Numbered from the stretch's first letter, positions 9,677 to 21,065 are shown. The stretch is 64,000 nt of DNA from Spiroplasma sp. BIUS-1 (GCF_010365805.1 NZ_CP048386.1:434001-498000), one strand, 5' to 3'. Numbers and translations: made by a program. Notes: generated by a model from the sequence alone, not told the origin.

Positions 9677-10192
9677 ATGGAAAAGAAAATTTATAACTTG
9701 AAAAAATCTAGTCTAGGAAAAGTTGCTTTCTTAGATGGAACATCATTTTGTTTAGTACAAGGAATTGGTGACAGTGGTCAACAATTTAGAGACGTTTTAA
9801 TAGTTAGATCAGCTGAAGAAGCAATTAGAAAGTTCCCTCAATGATCTTCAGAAGTTGTTTATTCAAACATAGCTGATAAATTAGGTACACATAACAAAAT
9901 TATCGATTGATTAATTGAAAACTGAATGGAAAACGGAATCATTTCATTTAAAAATGAAATGTATGAAAGTTTTGGATTTGAAGAATTCAAAAGCATGGAT
10001 CCAATTACATTTATTAAATCAGAACCTGAAATGGTAGCATTAACATTAGTTCATATTGCTGCTAGATTTACAAATGGATACTTAAAAGTTCCTGTAAATG
10101 ATATTGAAATTTCAATAAGATTTATTAAAAACGTATTGGCAATTAACTTCTGAGAAGAAGGAAATCCAAAAACTGAAATTCCCCAAATGTAA
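9677..10192 (+). CDS. Conserved hypothetical cytosolic protein
   Basis: This 171-residue protein has no motif that I recognise. It has an N-terminal beta-rich half (SLGKVAFLDGTSFCLV) and a helical, Trp-rich C-terminal half with five in-frame TGA Trp codons. There is no signal peptide or membrane segment. ATG at 9677 follows a strong SD (GGAGGGG). It is monocistronic with a palindromic terminator. Confidence 0.85.
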
Positions 10193-10214
10193 GAGATTAA
10201 TTAATCTCTTTTTT
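10191..10214 (+). terminator. Palindromic terminator
   Basis: The 20-nt perfect palindrome AAGAGATTAATTAATCTCTT is followed by T-residues and overlaps the stop codon. Confidence 0.75.
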
Positions 10215-10243
10215 ATTTGCTATAATTTAGTTGGTGAGAAACA

Positions 10244-11161
10244 TTGAAAAAAATACTAAACTTTATGGCAACAATTACCATGGTTAGTTCAACAACCTTG
10301 GCAGTAACTTCTTGTGGAAACAACAATACAGGAAGTAGTTTTTATGATACAGATTATAATAAAGCCTTTGGAATGGTATTTTCAAATGAAAAGAATACAA
10401 ATTTTTCAATGTTACCAACTTTAGCTAAAAAACAAACTACAGAACCACCTAAAAATGTAGATACTAATAATAAAGTTGATCAATTAGAACTTGTAGGATC
10501 AAATTTAAAAATTGATTGTGATAACTTTGTTTGTACAGATGACAATTCATTTACTGGTAGTGAAATTTCAAAAAAAGAATACAATACAACTGATAATGAT
10601 AGAGTACTTATTCAATATGCATTAGATGATTTGGGAAAATGATTTTCAATTGAACCAGATGCAAGTACAGAAGTTTTTTATGATTTTTCAAATTTAACAA
10701 TGAATATAAATTACGCCAATAATAACTATTACTTTAATAAGTATTCAAAAAAAGATGAACCTGAAGAGTTAATACTTTGATCACAACAAAACTCATTAAC
10801 AATAAGAAGTGAAAATAAAACTTTTGACAATAACTTATCGTTTTTTGATAAAGAAATATCTTTAAATACAGAGTTAATTAATAAATTATTAGAATCAAAT
10901 TCTGTAATAGTTAATGATAGTGATTTAGTTGTAACTTTTAATAATGTTGAACAACAAAAAGTGTGGGAAAAAGTTGTTATGGTTCAAGATTTGTTTGATA
11001 AATACCAATCAGATTTAAGATTTGAAGAAAATAAAAACCCAACTTATTCAAATTCAAGAACGTTTACTTCATTAAATTTAAAACCTTTTATAATTGAAAG
11101 CAAAACAATTAAAAATATTAAAGTAATTACTGAATTTAAAGATCAAGGAGGGGTGAATTAG
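10244..11161 (+). CDS. Lipoprotein of unknown function
   Basis: This 305-residue protein has a lipoprotein signal peptide: positive MKKILNF, a hydrophobic core, then LAVTSC, the lipidated Cys at about residue 24. The start is TTG at 10244, supported by the SD GGTGAG and the TATAAT box at 10221-10226. The mature part is Asn/Asp/Lys-rich without known domains and is expected on the outer face of the membrane. It uses one rare TGG Trp among TGA codons. The next lipoprotein gene begins one nucleotide after the stop, and its SD (GGAGGGG) lies within this gene, so the two are cotranscribed. Confidence 0.85.
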
Positions 11162-11162
11162 T

Positions 11163-11942
11163 ATGAAAAAAATACTTACAATACTTTCTTCCGTTCTTTT
11201 AACCCCTATGGGAGCAACTTTTAGTGTTTCATGCGATCCTGTTGTGTCTGTTCCTTCAAAAAGTTATCAAGGAACAACTAGTGAATTAAATATATTCTTT
11301 AATAATAAAAATACAATAAAACCTTATGATTTAAATTATTTAGAGTATATTAATGATTCATGAGAACATTTTGGCTTTGAATCAAGTTTGTCTTCAAATA
11401 AAATCGATATAACAAGTCCGAGTGTTTCTGAAAATGATCAAAAGTTTATTAATGTTTTAACAGAAATTTATAAACCATCATCACCAAATGACTTTACTGG
11501 TTTAACTATAGTTGTTGAAAATATATTTTTAAATTCAATTAATGTTAAACGTAGTGAAGATGGTGTTTATAAAACAAAAGTTCAATCAGATTTAGCTTTA
11601 ACAATTCAAAAAGGTTGAAAAGAGCAAGGAAAAATTTTAGCTTCAATAACAAATTCAACTGATTTAAATAAATTAGAAACATTTTCATTCATAAATAAAA
11701 TAATTACAGGAATAGGGTTCGGATTAAAAGTTAATGATGAGCAAAAAACCGATGAAAAAACAGGGGATGAATATTATGAAGTAAAAGGAAGTTTAAGTGA
11801 TAAAGAAAGACCTCAATTTACTTCTAAACTAATATCTAGTGCTCAATCTAAGTTATCGTTAAATCTAACTGATTCAATAAAATTTGATAAAACAGATAAA
11901 AGCAAAATGACAATTGATGGAATGGAATATAGATTTGTATAA
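11163..11942 (+). CDS. Lipoprotein of unknown function, second of a pair
   Basis: This 259-residue protein has an N-terminal MKKILTILSSVLLTP signal and lipobox-like FSVSC, with Cys at about residue 24. The mature region is Ser/Thr/Asn-rich with no recognised domain. It is directly downstream of another lipoprotein gene and ends at a bidirectional terminator. Both probably encode surface-anchored proteins made together. Confidence 0.85.
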
Positions 11943-11969
11943 AAAAACAGTGTAATTACACTGTTTTTT
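11941..11969. terminator. Bidirectional terminator between convergent genes
   Basis: An 11-bp stem AAAAAACAGTG/CACTGTTTTTT (11941-11968) has T-runs on both strands and lies between the lipoprotein stop and the minus-strand stop at 11956. Confidence 0.85.
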
Positions 11970-12786
11970 TGAACACATCACTGTTTTTATAAATTTGATT
12001 GATTAATTCAACTTTACCTCTAAGTTCTTCACTTATCATGATTCCTTTGTTGAAAACTATTATTTTTGATTTCTCATTAATGTTATTAACATTTATGTTT
12101 TCCATTTCATCTTCATCAATTTCTTGACCGATTATATTTGCAAAGTAATGTTCAATGATTTCACTAGCTTCTCTTTTTTTCTCAAAGTCAGGATCTGACT
12201 CAAGTATTTGCAATTCTTCTTTGAAATTATCACTTTGCTTTGGATTTTCAACACTTCATCTTTTTAGTTTTTCTAAACTTATATCTAAATTTGATTGAAG
12301 AATGTATTCTAAATCTTCATAGTCAATTTCATCTAATGAACTGTCTTGTCCAAGTTTGCTCAATAAGCTATCAATAACATTTAAAGCTTTGTTTAAGTTT
12401 TTAGTTATATTGTTTATTTGCATTTTCATGATCAATTCAGTTATTTTTTCTTGAATATCATTTGGATTTTTTTGAAGAGCTTCAAATAACTCCATTTGTG
12501 CTGAATTTCCAACACTTTCTAAGTCATCATTATTTTTAATGTTTAAACTATAGTTAGAAATAAACTCTTTAATTTCGCTATATTCGTTTAATTTTTCAAT
12601 ATCTAATTTTATTTTATTTAACATGTAAGATGTAACATTTACATCTGGTGTAAAGTCGTTAAAACCTATATCTGTATCATCTAAAAAACCAGTTTTAAAG
12701 TTATCAATCTTTTGATTTATGAATTTTTTAAATCAACCAACAGTTATTTGATCAATATACTCTTTGAAGTTATTTGAATTTTGCAT
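11956..12786 (-). CDS. Hypothetical acidic helical protein
   Basis: This 276-residue protein is unrecognised. It is acidic, Asn/Glu/Ile-rich and predicted mostly helical, with no signal peptide or transmembrane segment. Its start (MQNSNNFKEYI) follows a clear SD (AAAGGTGA), and two TGA Trp codons lie inside. It is monocistronic and divergent from the exonuclease-like gene at 12878. Confidence 0.82.
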
Positions 12787-12877
12787 TTTATTTCACCTTT
12801 AAAGATATAATATCTCATATTAGCTCATTTTTAAATACAAAAATATGATATTATCTTTATAAAGTAGGTATATCAAT

Positions 12878-13813
12878 ATGAAAAGAAATTCAATAAAAAT
12901 TATTGATGATGGATTCTTTTTATTAAATGAAAATCAAAATTTTAGATTTGACAAAGAAGCCTCTAAAAAAATATTAGAAAACATTCAGTTTCCTATAATA
13001 GTTTTAGACACTGAGTTTTTCAATCACTCACACGATAATGGCGAAAACGGTAAAAAGTTATATAGTGAAGCTAATAAAGACTTAGTTTATGTAATACAAT
13101 ATTCTTTTGCAAAATCATTAAAAGAGATTTCAAACAGAGATAATAAAAAGGCTATTAAATCAATTACTATAAAAAGAAATTTTAACGATAAAACATATGA
13201 TTTTTTTGACCAATATTCAAAAATGATTATTTCATTTCTAAATATGTGTAGAAACAAAGAAATCAGAACAATTGTTTGTGCTGGTGCTAGCAATGATGTG
13301 AAAATCATTAACCAATGAATTAATGAAAACAAAAAGTTATTTGCAAGAAAAACTTTAAAAATGGCTTTTTATAACAAAGACACAAAAGAGTTGAATGCAA
13401 ACTATTTTGATATTTACGATATTTTAGAAAAAACATTTTCTTTTTCAAATACAACTAAAACTGGAGAAGAGTTTTGAAAGAGAGAAAATCTACCAAAGGG
13501 TAAACAAAGTGATGAAATGATTGCTCTTACTGGTACAAAGAAATTCTTCGATTGATTTGAAGATATAAGTCAAAACCTTTTAAAAGACGAAAAAGAAGAC
13601 ATCTATACAATGTGTTGTAATGCTTATTCATTCTTGTCTAAACCTGCAACTGCCAAAATTGAATTTGAAGATTTTAAAGCAATGAACAGAAACATTAAAA
13701 GAGTTATTGATCATTGTTATAATGATGTACTTAAAGTATTAGAATTTTTATCTTTTGTATATGAATTTACTCATGTACCTTATGCAAAAAACACCTATAT
13801 AAAAAAATATTAA
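12878..13813 (+). CDS. DEDD-type (DnaQ/RNase H-fold) exonuclease-like protein
   Basis: This 311-residue cytosolic protein has motifs consistent with the DEDD exonuclease superfamily, which removes 3' nucleotides from DNA or RNA with two metals. Motif I is VLDTEFFNH (about residues 43-51), motif II is CAGASNDVKIIN (residues about 133-144), and motif III is NIKRVIDHCYNDV near residue 280 (His-x4-Asp). Family assignment is by motif order and spacing only, so substrate and subfamily remain open. Four TGA Trp codons are present. Confidence 0.7.
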
Positions 13814-13886
13814 GTTAGTTTTTTGAGATTAAAATAGGTCAATAAAATTGGTATAATTATATTGTTAATTCGAGGTGAGATGAAAA

Positions 13887-14471
13887 ATGGCAAATAAAAA
13901 ATCAAATAATTTTTTATTGTTAAACTATTTTAAACCATCAATATATCTTGAGAGTTACGAAAAAGTTAATTTAGCTTCACTTAAAAATAGTGGAATTAAA
14001 CTTGTTATGTGTGACATGGACAACACTTTAATTGGTTGAAATGAAAGAATACCTTCATCTGATGTCATAAACTTTATAAAAAGTGTTTATGCTCAAAATA
14101 TGGAGTTTGTTCTTTTTTCAAACAACATTCGAAGTAGGGTTGAAAACTTTGCTAAAAAAGCAGGAATCAAAAACTACTTTTGAGACTGTAAAAAACCACT
14201 TCTTGGAAAAATGAAAATAGTTAAAAAACTATTTAAATACAAAGAAGAAGAAATGATTTTAATTGGTGATCAACTTGTAACTGATGTTTTGGTTGCAAAC
14301 AGAGCACACATTAAAAGTATTCTTGTTTCTCCTTTAAGTAGAAACAAAGAAGAAAGTAAAACAGTTCAATTTTTAGAAAAACATATTTTAAAGAAACTAT
14401 CACAAAAGAACATCTTACATGAAGGGTTCTATAATGAAGGGGAAATAGGAGGTAACTATGAAATTCTCTAA
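13887..14471 (+). CDS. yqeG: YqeG-type HAD-superfamily phosphatase
   Basis: This 194-residue protein has HAD motif I MCDMDNTLIGW (nucleophile Asp), motif II LFSNN and motif III IGDQLVTDV. It matches the YqeG family found next to yqeH in Firmicutes. ATG at 13887 is in frame; the ATG at 13880 is not. SD is GAGGTGAG. It overlaps yqeH by 14 nt, indicating coupled translation and possibly a shared role in ribosome biogenesis. The physiological substrate is not known to me. Confidence 0.9.
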
Positions 14472-15756
14472 CAACGATCAAATAAATGAATTAGAAAAAC
14501 AAATTGAAGAACTTGAAGATCAAGCTTTACAAATGAATGCAGCTACAGAACAAACTGTAAAAGTAAAACAAAAAAGTAAAGTTACTTTAACAGAAGCAAA
14601 ACCTGGAGTTGGAAACACAACTAACTTTAATTCAACAGGACCAAAAAAATGTATTGGTTGTGGAAAAGAGTTACAAACAGTTGATGACAGACTTCCTGGA
14701 TTTAGTTTAAACATTGAAAAACAAGATTTATGTTTAAGATGTTTTAAAATTAAATACTACAACAAACTTGTTGAACAAGAAATAAATGATCAAGACTTTA
14801 TAGATATTATTGATGAAATAAACTCTACAAACAAAAAAATCAGATATTACTATGTTGTTGATATCTTTGATTTACCAGGAAGTAGACTTACATGATTAGA
14901 ACAATTAATTTCTAAAAAAGAAGTTGTTATTCTTGTTAATAAAATTGACTTATTCCCTAAAGCAGTTAAGAAAACAAAAATCTTTAACTACATTAAAAAA
15001 ATCTTTGCAGATTCACCATTGCGTGATTCAAAAATAATATTGACAAGTTCAATCAAACCAGACTTTGTATTTGCTCTTGTAAATGAACTAAAATCAGTTG
15101 AATATGATCAATATATTGTTGGTATTTCAAATGCTGGAAAATCAAGTTTAATGAATGCTTGTTTAAAATTAAACCAACAAATTCCTTCAATAGTAACTTC
15201 AAAATATGTAAATACAACTTTAGATAAAATCAAAATTAACTTTACAGAAAAAAACTTTGTATATGATACACCAGGGCTTGTAAAACACAATCACATTGCT
15301 ATTGCAACAGCTCCAACTTATTGAGATTTCTTTTTCTTCCAAAAAGAAATCAAACAAGTTACTTATCAATTAAATCAAGGTCAATCAATCTTTTATGGAG
15401 GACTTGCATGATTTACATTTGAAGAAGGTCAAGCATATAATGAAAAAAATGGAAAAGAAGCTAAAACTGGATTTCACTTATATGTAAATAAACAAATGCC
15501 TTTACACAGAACTAAAGCTGTAAATGCACAAGCTTACTTCAAAAAAAATCGTCATTCTTTAGCTCCAAGATTACTTGATAAAGATTGTGATTTTGAAACT
15601 CACACATTTACTTATAACAATGAAAGAAAAGTTGACTTACACATATCTGGTCTTGGATGAATTAACTTTAAATCATACAAGGGTATGAAATTATCAATTA
15701 CTGTTCCAAAAACAGAATATGGTATTCGTGTAACTGAACTTGATGCATTAATTTAA
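14458..15756 (+). CDS. yqeH: Circularly permuted ribosome-biogenesis GTPase YqeH
   Basis: This 432-residue GTPase is needed for 30S assembly in Bacillus. A zinc finger at about residues 64-98 (CIGCGKE ... CLRCF) precedes a permuted G domain: G4 LVNKIDL, G5-like TSSIKP, then G1 GISNAGKSSLM and G3 DTPG. This order identifies YqeH. The N-terminal 50 residues form an extra coiled-coil segment. The C-terminal domain is RNA-binding. It is the last gene before the accessory cassette at 15806. Confidence 0.94.
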
Positions 15757-15805
15757 AAAAGAACAAAAACAATCTATATAATAAAAATAAAAAGAGGGTA
15801 TGAAT

Positions 15806-17581
15806 ATGAAAATAAATAATATTGAAGTAAATCTCCTACCTATAAATCCTAGATATACTAATATAAGCGATATTAATATCAAGGAAATGGATTCCAATGA
15901 TAAAGATTTTAAAAAAAGTAATTTAGAAATTGCGAAAGAATTAATTAGGTATGAAGATAATTTACAAGATATGTATGAGTTAATTAATTCAATAATTACA
16001 AAAGGTTGACAATTTTTAAATGATAAAATATTAATTCATTTAGATCGTGAAAAAACTAATTATTATATCCTTGAAGGTAATAGAAGATTTTTGGCAACTC
16101 TATTAATAAAAAAAGAGATTTTAGTTGATGATATTGTTGTTTTTACAGAAAAAGATTTTTTAGTTGAGTCTGATTTTAAAACTTATGAGAAAAATATAAA
16201 AGAAATTAAAAAAAGTATTAATAAAAATAGAAAAGTTATTGAATTAGAAGAAAAATTTTTTGAAGATGTAACTGATTATTCAGAAACAGAAATTTGGCAA
16301 ATAATTTATTCAAAACATATAGGAGAACAAGTTGGGAAAAGGGACTGATCAAGAGCTAAATATTTTCAGGATATTTTTAACATATATAAATCTAAAAAAA
16401 ATACTAAGGATAAAGATGAAACAATAAATGAGCTATCATCTTTATTTGGAAAAAAAGTTTCAATTATAAAAAGAGACTTGGAGAGCGCTGCATGAGTTAT
16501 AAATTCTATAAGGATTTATGAATTAAATTCAAATAAAATAGTTAAATTAGAAAATTTGAAGGTATCGGGATTTGAATTGATAAGAAGTCATGTGATTTGA
16601 GTAAGGGGTAAGAAATTTACATTAGGAAAATTTTTGGGAATAAAAATTAATTTAGAGAATTTAACATATGAATATGATGAAAAATTTAGTGAAGGGCAAT
16701 TTTCAAAAATTATAATATTCCTTATTGAGAACTCAATATTAGGAAAAATAACAACTAGGGGAATAGATGAAGATGTATATGATGAGTTTTCTGAAGTTAT
16801 TGGTGAGAGTGTTTATAATAAAAAAACTTTGAACAGCGTTTATTTAAAATTTAAAAACCTAGATAAAAATAAAGAAAAAATGAATAATGAAGAAAAAAAA
16901 CTTTTTGAATTATTGAAGTTGATGAAAATGAAAGATGTAAATAAAGAAGAACTAATAGATCAACCTTTTGATAGCAGGTATATTAAATCAATAAAATATA
17001 TTATGAGAAATGACTTAATGGCGGTTTCCAATCTATTAATGTTTGATGAGGATGAGTATCCATTATCAAATATATCGCTTTGTATAAGAATAATAATTGA
17101 TATGCTTATTTTAGAAATTTTATATAGAATTAAAAATATTAATATTTTTATGAATGTTAAAGGCATTCAATATTCTGATCAAGAAAAACAGGTTATAAAT
17201 ACTTTTTTTGCAAATGAACATTTAAAAAGTGATGATTTAAAAATAATTACAGCTTTAATTTCAAAAATTGTATTTAAAACTGGTAAAACTGCTTTTATTA
17301 ATTCTATTTTTAATGAAATTAATAATCTATATAGTTTGGAGTTAAAATCGTTAAATCTAAACTTACAAGATTTGTTCCCTTTGTTTTCAAAAATTTTAGA
17401 GTTTAAAATTAATCCAAAAGCAAAATCTCTTCAAAATATTAATTTATTAAATGAGTTGGTTCATAGGCCATACATTGGATTTGAAAAAGTAATTAAGGAT
17501 TTAACAATTATAGATAACTTCAATGATATTTTTACTACAACTTTAAGCTTTTTAAAAATATCAAAAATTTGAAATAAATAA
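15806..17581 (+). CDS. ParB-like N-terminal-domain protein of accessory cassette
   Basis: This 591-residue protein has a ParB/sulfiredoxin-like N-terminal domain: IEVNLLPINPRYT (NPR box), ITKGWQFLNDKILIH, and YYILEGNRRFLATLL at about residues 86-100. The last is equivalent to the GERR/GxRR nucleotide-binding box of ParB-type CTPases. A conserved-looking HIGEQVGKRDWSRAKYF (about 171-187) follows. The C-terminal 400 residues are helical and unrecognised. ATG at 15806 has the SD AGAGGG at proper distance; ATG at 15800 is too close. Six Arg codons are AGG (15947, 16511, 16604, 16757, 16976, 17465), unusual for this genome. The methyltransferase gene follows after 49 nt. Confidence 0.75.
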
Positions 17582-17630
17582 TTTCTGTTTTAATTATCAA
17601 TATAAAATATTATTTAAGGAATAAACAAAA

Positions 17631-18836
17631 ATGAATGAAAAACTTGTAAAACACGAAAATAAAATTACTAATAAGAAAACTTATTTGGTAAATTCAAAAA
17701 TATGAAAAAAAAATTCTCGAATGTGAGGAGATAAAATGCATAGGATATGCTCTTATGTGGCAATGTTTCCACCTACATTAGCAAATTATTTTATTGAAAA
17801 TTATTCTGAAGAAAATGATGTCATACTAGATACTTTTTCAGGTAGAGGGACTACTGTTTTGGAAGCGAGAATGTTAAATAGAAAAGCTTATGCGATTGAC
17901 TTAAATCCATTTGCATATGTTCTTTCAAAAGCTAAATCTAATAGTTTTTTATTAGAAGAGGTTTTAGATGAATTAAAAAAATGAGAAGTACAATATAATT
18001 CTTATAATTTTGATATTGAAATTGATGATGAAATGGAAATCTATTATAGTAGAGCAAACCTAAAACAAATAACTTTTATTAAAGAATTTTATGGAAAAAA
18101 CTGAAGAACATTAGACGAAATTCAAAATTTTATATTAGCAATTACTCTTGGTTTAATGCATGGTCCTCAAAGAAAAAGTGGAGATAGTATGTACTTTTCA
18201 CTAAGTATGAGTAATTGCATATCTATGTCTAAAAATTATGTAAAAAATTTTGCAAATAAAAAGAATCTTAAAAGACCAGAGGATAATATTTTTTCTAAAA
18301 TAGAAAATAGAATTAAAAATATTTTAAAAGGTTCTAAATATTCTAAAGTACAGGCTAAAGTTTTATATGGTAATTCATTGGAAATAAGCAATTATATTGA
18401 TGTAAAACCGAAACTGATTTTTACATCACCACCTTACTTAAATATTATTAATTATACTCAACAAAACTGAATTAAAATGTGATTGCTTGGTTATGATTCT
18501 AAAGACAAAAATAATGATTTGAAATTAGATGATAAACATAATATAAAAAACTATATCGAGTTTATGAAGAAATATTTAATTTCCATTAGTAAAATAATGG
18601 ATAAAAATTCAACATTAGCAATGGTTATAGGAGATGTTCAAAAAGTAAATGAAGTTTATTCTTTTGATAAAATGTGAAATGAAAATTTAAGATTTTACGT
18701 AAAAGATATTGTTCTTACTGAAATATACACAGATCCTATAAATCAAAATAATAAGGCAACAAATTCCATGGGGAATAGAGCTGGTAAATCAACAAGAATA
18801 GATAAGATATATATATTTAAAAAAGTGATTAAGTAA
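17631..18836 (+). CDS. Site-specific DNA methyltransferase (amino-MTase, N4C/N6A type)
   Basis: This 401-residue enzyme is expected to transfer methyl from AdoMet to an exocyclic amino group of cytosine or adenine. Motif X-like SYVAMFPPTLANYFI precedes motif I LDTFSGRGTTVLEA (about residues 66-79) and motif II AYAIDLNPFA. The catalytic motif IV is TSPPYLNIINYTQ at about residue 265, with SPPY favouring N4-cytosine-type but not proving it. Between I and IV lies a 190-residue region that may hold target recognition. SD AAGGA precedes ATG at 17631. No classical restriction endonuclease is adjacent; the partner is the ParB-like protein. Confidence 0.88.
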
Positions 18837-18942
18837 ATTATTTTTTTAAAAGTTTTAAAAAAATACAAAATTTGACTAAAATTCTATTAAAATCCAATTA
18901 AAAGTGGTATATTTATAACATATGTCTAAGGAGGGTCACAGT

Positions 18943-19905
18943 ATGAAACTAATATTAGCTATCGAAATTGGTGTTAATTCTTCAAAAGTGGGTCTTGTAA
19001 ATCAATACGGAGATTTACAAGCCAAGTTTTCTGTTGACCATGACTTAAACAATCTTATACCTAATTTATATGAAAAAATAATTGATGGCTTAGAAGCTAT
19101 TGGAATTAACTATGAAGAAGAAGTTGAAAAAATCGGTTTAGCAATGGGTGGTTATATTGATCACATGCTAGGAATAGTTAGATATTCTGCAAACTTAAAC
19201 TTAACAAACTACAATATTAAAGATATTGCAGAAGAATTATTTAAAAAACCAATTTTTGTAATAAATGATGCTAATGCAAGTGCATTAGGAGAATTTTGAA
19301 CTGGTGTTGCAAAACAATATGACTCAATTATCTTCTATTACATTGATAATGGAATTGGAGGAGCTGTAATTACTGAAGGTAAATTAGCTCCTGGTTCTAG
19401 AGGATTTGCTGGAGAATTTGGTCATGGTGGAGGAGTGTTTCAAACAAAATACGAATGTCCTTGTGGACTTGTAGGATGTATTGAACCTATGAGTTCAATA
19501 ATGGGTGTTGAAAACCACTTCAGAGCATCATTTAAAAACAAAAAAAATCATCCAGCAGCAGATTTCTTTGCAAATCCAGAAACAATTACTTTTAAAGAAA
19601 TTGTAGAAGTTTATGAAGAAAAAGGATATCCTTATGAAATAACTGATTTATTAGAAGAAGCTCTTGAACCAGTTATTATGCATATGGCTTCAATGATAAA
19701 TGCATTAGATCCAGAAGCAATAATCTTGGCTGGTGGATTAACAGATTTAGATGATAAATTAATTGAAATAATTGAAACAAACATTAAAAAATACATAATT
19801 GACATGTTTGCAGAAGAATTAACTATTGAAATTGCTGAACTAGGAAATGATTCAACAATGATAGGTAGTGCATATTACGCATTAAATGATTGAAAAATAT
19901 TCTAA
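18943..19905 (+). CDS. ROK-family sugar kinase (glucokinase-like)
   Basis: This 320-residue kinase phosphorylates a hexose with ATP. The N-terminal phosphate motif is LAIEIGVNSSKVGLV. The DNDANASALGEFW-like region (INDANASALGEFW) carries the catalytic Asp. The ROK zinc signature is CPCGLVGCIEP at about residues 180-190, preceded by GEFGHGG. SD AAGGAGGG supports ATG 18943 over the in-frame upstream ATG at 18922. It likely feeds glucose or a related sugar into glycolysis. Confidence 0.9.
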
Positions 19906-19942
19906 TTTTCAATCATTTTTTTATGAAAGGGGTTATTTTAAA

Positions 19943-20143
19943 GTGGAAAAGTTACTTAAAAGAATTAATGAACTTGCAGCAATTAAAAAACAAAGAGAAT
20001 TAACACAAAGTGAATTAGAAGAAAGAACTAAGTTAAGAGAAGAGTATATTAAGTTATTTAGAGCTGGTTTTGAACAACAATTAGAAAACACTGTTTTTGT
20101 TGACGAAAATGGAAATGAAATAAAAAGAAAGAAAGATAAATAA
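19943..20143 (+). CDS. DUF896/YnzC-family small protein
   Basis: This 66-residue protein matches the YnzC family: VEKLLKRINELAAIKKQRE, then ELTQSELEERTKLREEYIK and FRAGFEQQLENT. GTG at 19943 is the start, with SD AAAGGGG; the upstream ATG at 19886 lies inside the ROK kinase gene. Function is not established; Bacillus members are SOS-associated or general small helical proteins. Confidence 0.88.
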   Translation: MEKLLKRINELAAIKKQRELTQSELEERTKLREEYIKLFRAGFEQQLENTVFVDENGNEIKRKKDK

Positions 20144-20166
20144 TGCCTTTAAAGCATTATTTTTTT
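20138..20166 (+). terminator. Terminator
   Basis: A 9-bp stem AAATAATGC/GCATTATTT with a 7-nt loop is followed by T-residues. Confidence 0.8.
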
Positions 20167-20210
20167 CTTTTATAATTGGAAAAAATTTTTAAAAAATCTT
20201 TTTATTTTGT

Positions 20211-20262
20211 AAAAATATTTTATATAATATAAATAAGTCTTTATGAGTAAGACGAGAAGGGA
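20211..20262 (+). promoter_or_regulatory. Promoter and conserved leader hairpin, copy A
   Basis: An 18-nt promoter block ending in TATAAT (20223-20228) is followed by a 30-nt leader (20233-20262) with a hairpin GTCTT-TATGAGT-AAGAC just upstream of the SD. A near-identical copy lies on the minus strand at 54241-54270. Confidence 0.7.
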
Positions 20263-20271
20263 AATAATAAA

Positions 20272-21051
20272 ATGAAAAAATTATTAGGATTATTAGCAGC
20301 TACTGGATTAGTTGCAACAACAAGTGCTACAGTTGTAGCTTGTGGAGAAACAGGGGATAAAGAAGCTAACAAATTAGTTAAAGATGTTAAAAACTTTATT
20401 GAAAAAAATGAAGCTAAACTAAATTCATCAGCTGATGAAAAAGCAGTTATTGATGCTGTAAATACAAAGTTCAAAGCAACTGGAGAAAACGGACTTATAG
20501 TTAAAGATGAAAATGATAAAACAATTAAAGCTGATAGTTTATTTTTATCAGTTACAAAAAAAGTAGCTACTACACCAGCACCAAAAGGAACTAAAACTTT
20601 AGAATTTACAATTGAAGTATTTGGAGCAGTTGTTAAACCAACAACACCAAGCACTAAAACTGAACCAGCTAAAGTTGAATACGAAAAAGGTAAAACTGCT
20701 ATTGCAAAATCAGAAGCAAAAGTTACTTTAAATGATTCAATAGCAAAAGTTAGTGATTACAAAAAAGCTTTAGAAGCAGAAGGAGTTAAAACTCATGAAT
20801 CTGCAGAAGCTGAATTAAAAGGTCTACAAGACGTTGTAAAAACTGAAGGAATTGAATCAAGTAAAATTGAAGTAAAAGTAGCAGCAACAAATGATAAAGC
20901 AGCAACTTATACTGTAACAGTTACATTAAAAGCAGGTTTCGCTTCAGATTTAAAAGACAAAGCAGTAACTTTTGAAGTTACTGGATCATTTAAAACTACA
21001 CCAGAACAAGGCGGAGGTCAAACAGAACCTGGAACACCACAATCATTATAA
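20272..21051 (+). CDS. Lipoprotein with canonical Mesoplasma-type signal peptide
   Basis: This 259-residue surface lipoprotein has a signal peptide with lipobox VVAC and Cys at residue 24. The mature protein is Lys/Glu/Ala/Thr-rich with two similar-looking beta-sandwich-like halves separated by a Pro/Thr linker (TPSTKTEPAKVEYEKGKTA). It has no Trp. The first 24 residues are identical to those of the next gene, so the two are paralogues or share a duplicated export module. It is preceded by the conserved promoter-leader module and followed by a terminator with a T20 run. Confidence 0.92.
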   Translation: MKKLLGLLAATGLVATTSATVVACGETGDKEANKLVKDVKNFIEKNEAKLNSSADEKAVIDAVNTKFKATGENGLIVKDENDKTIKADSLFLSVTKKVATTPAPKGTKTLEFTIEVFGAVVKPTTPSTKTEPAKVEYEKGKTAIAKSEAKVTLNDSIAKVSDYKKALEAEGVKTHESAEAELKGLQDVVKTEGIESSKIEVKVAATNDKAATYTVTVTLKAGFASDLKDKAVTFEVTGSFKTTPEQGGGQTEPGTPQSL

Positions 21052-21065
21052 TTTTCAATTAATTT

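Noticed and set aside
15806-18836. Classical Type II restriction-modification system
   Set aside because: No PD-(D/E)xK, HNH or GIY-YIG motif was seen in the partner protein, so only a modification function is supported.
20241-20654. Minus-strand 137-residue ORF opposite the lipoprotein
   Set aside because: It covers the promoter and signal-peptide region of the lipoprotein on the other strand, and has no SD; its Ala/Ser composition is the complement of the lipoprotein codons.
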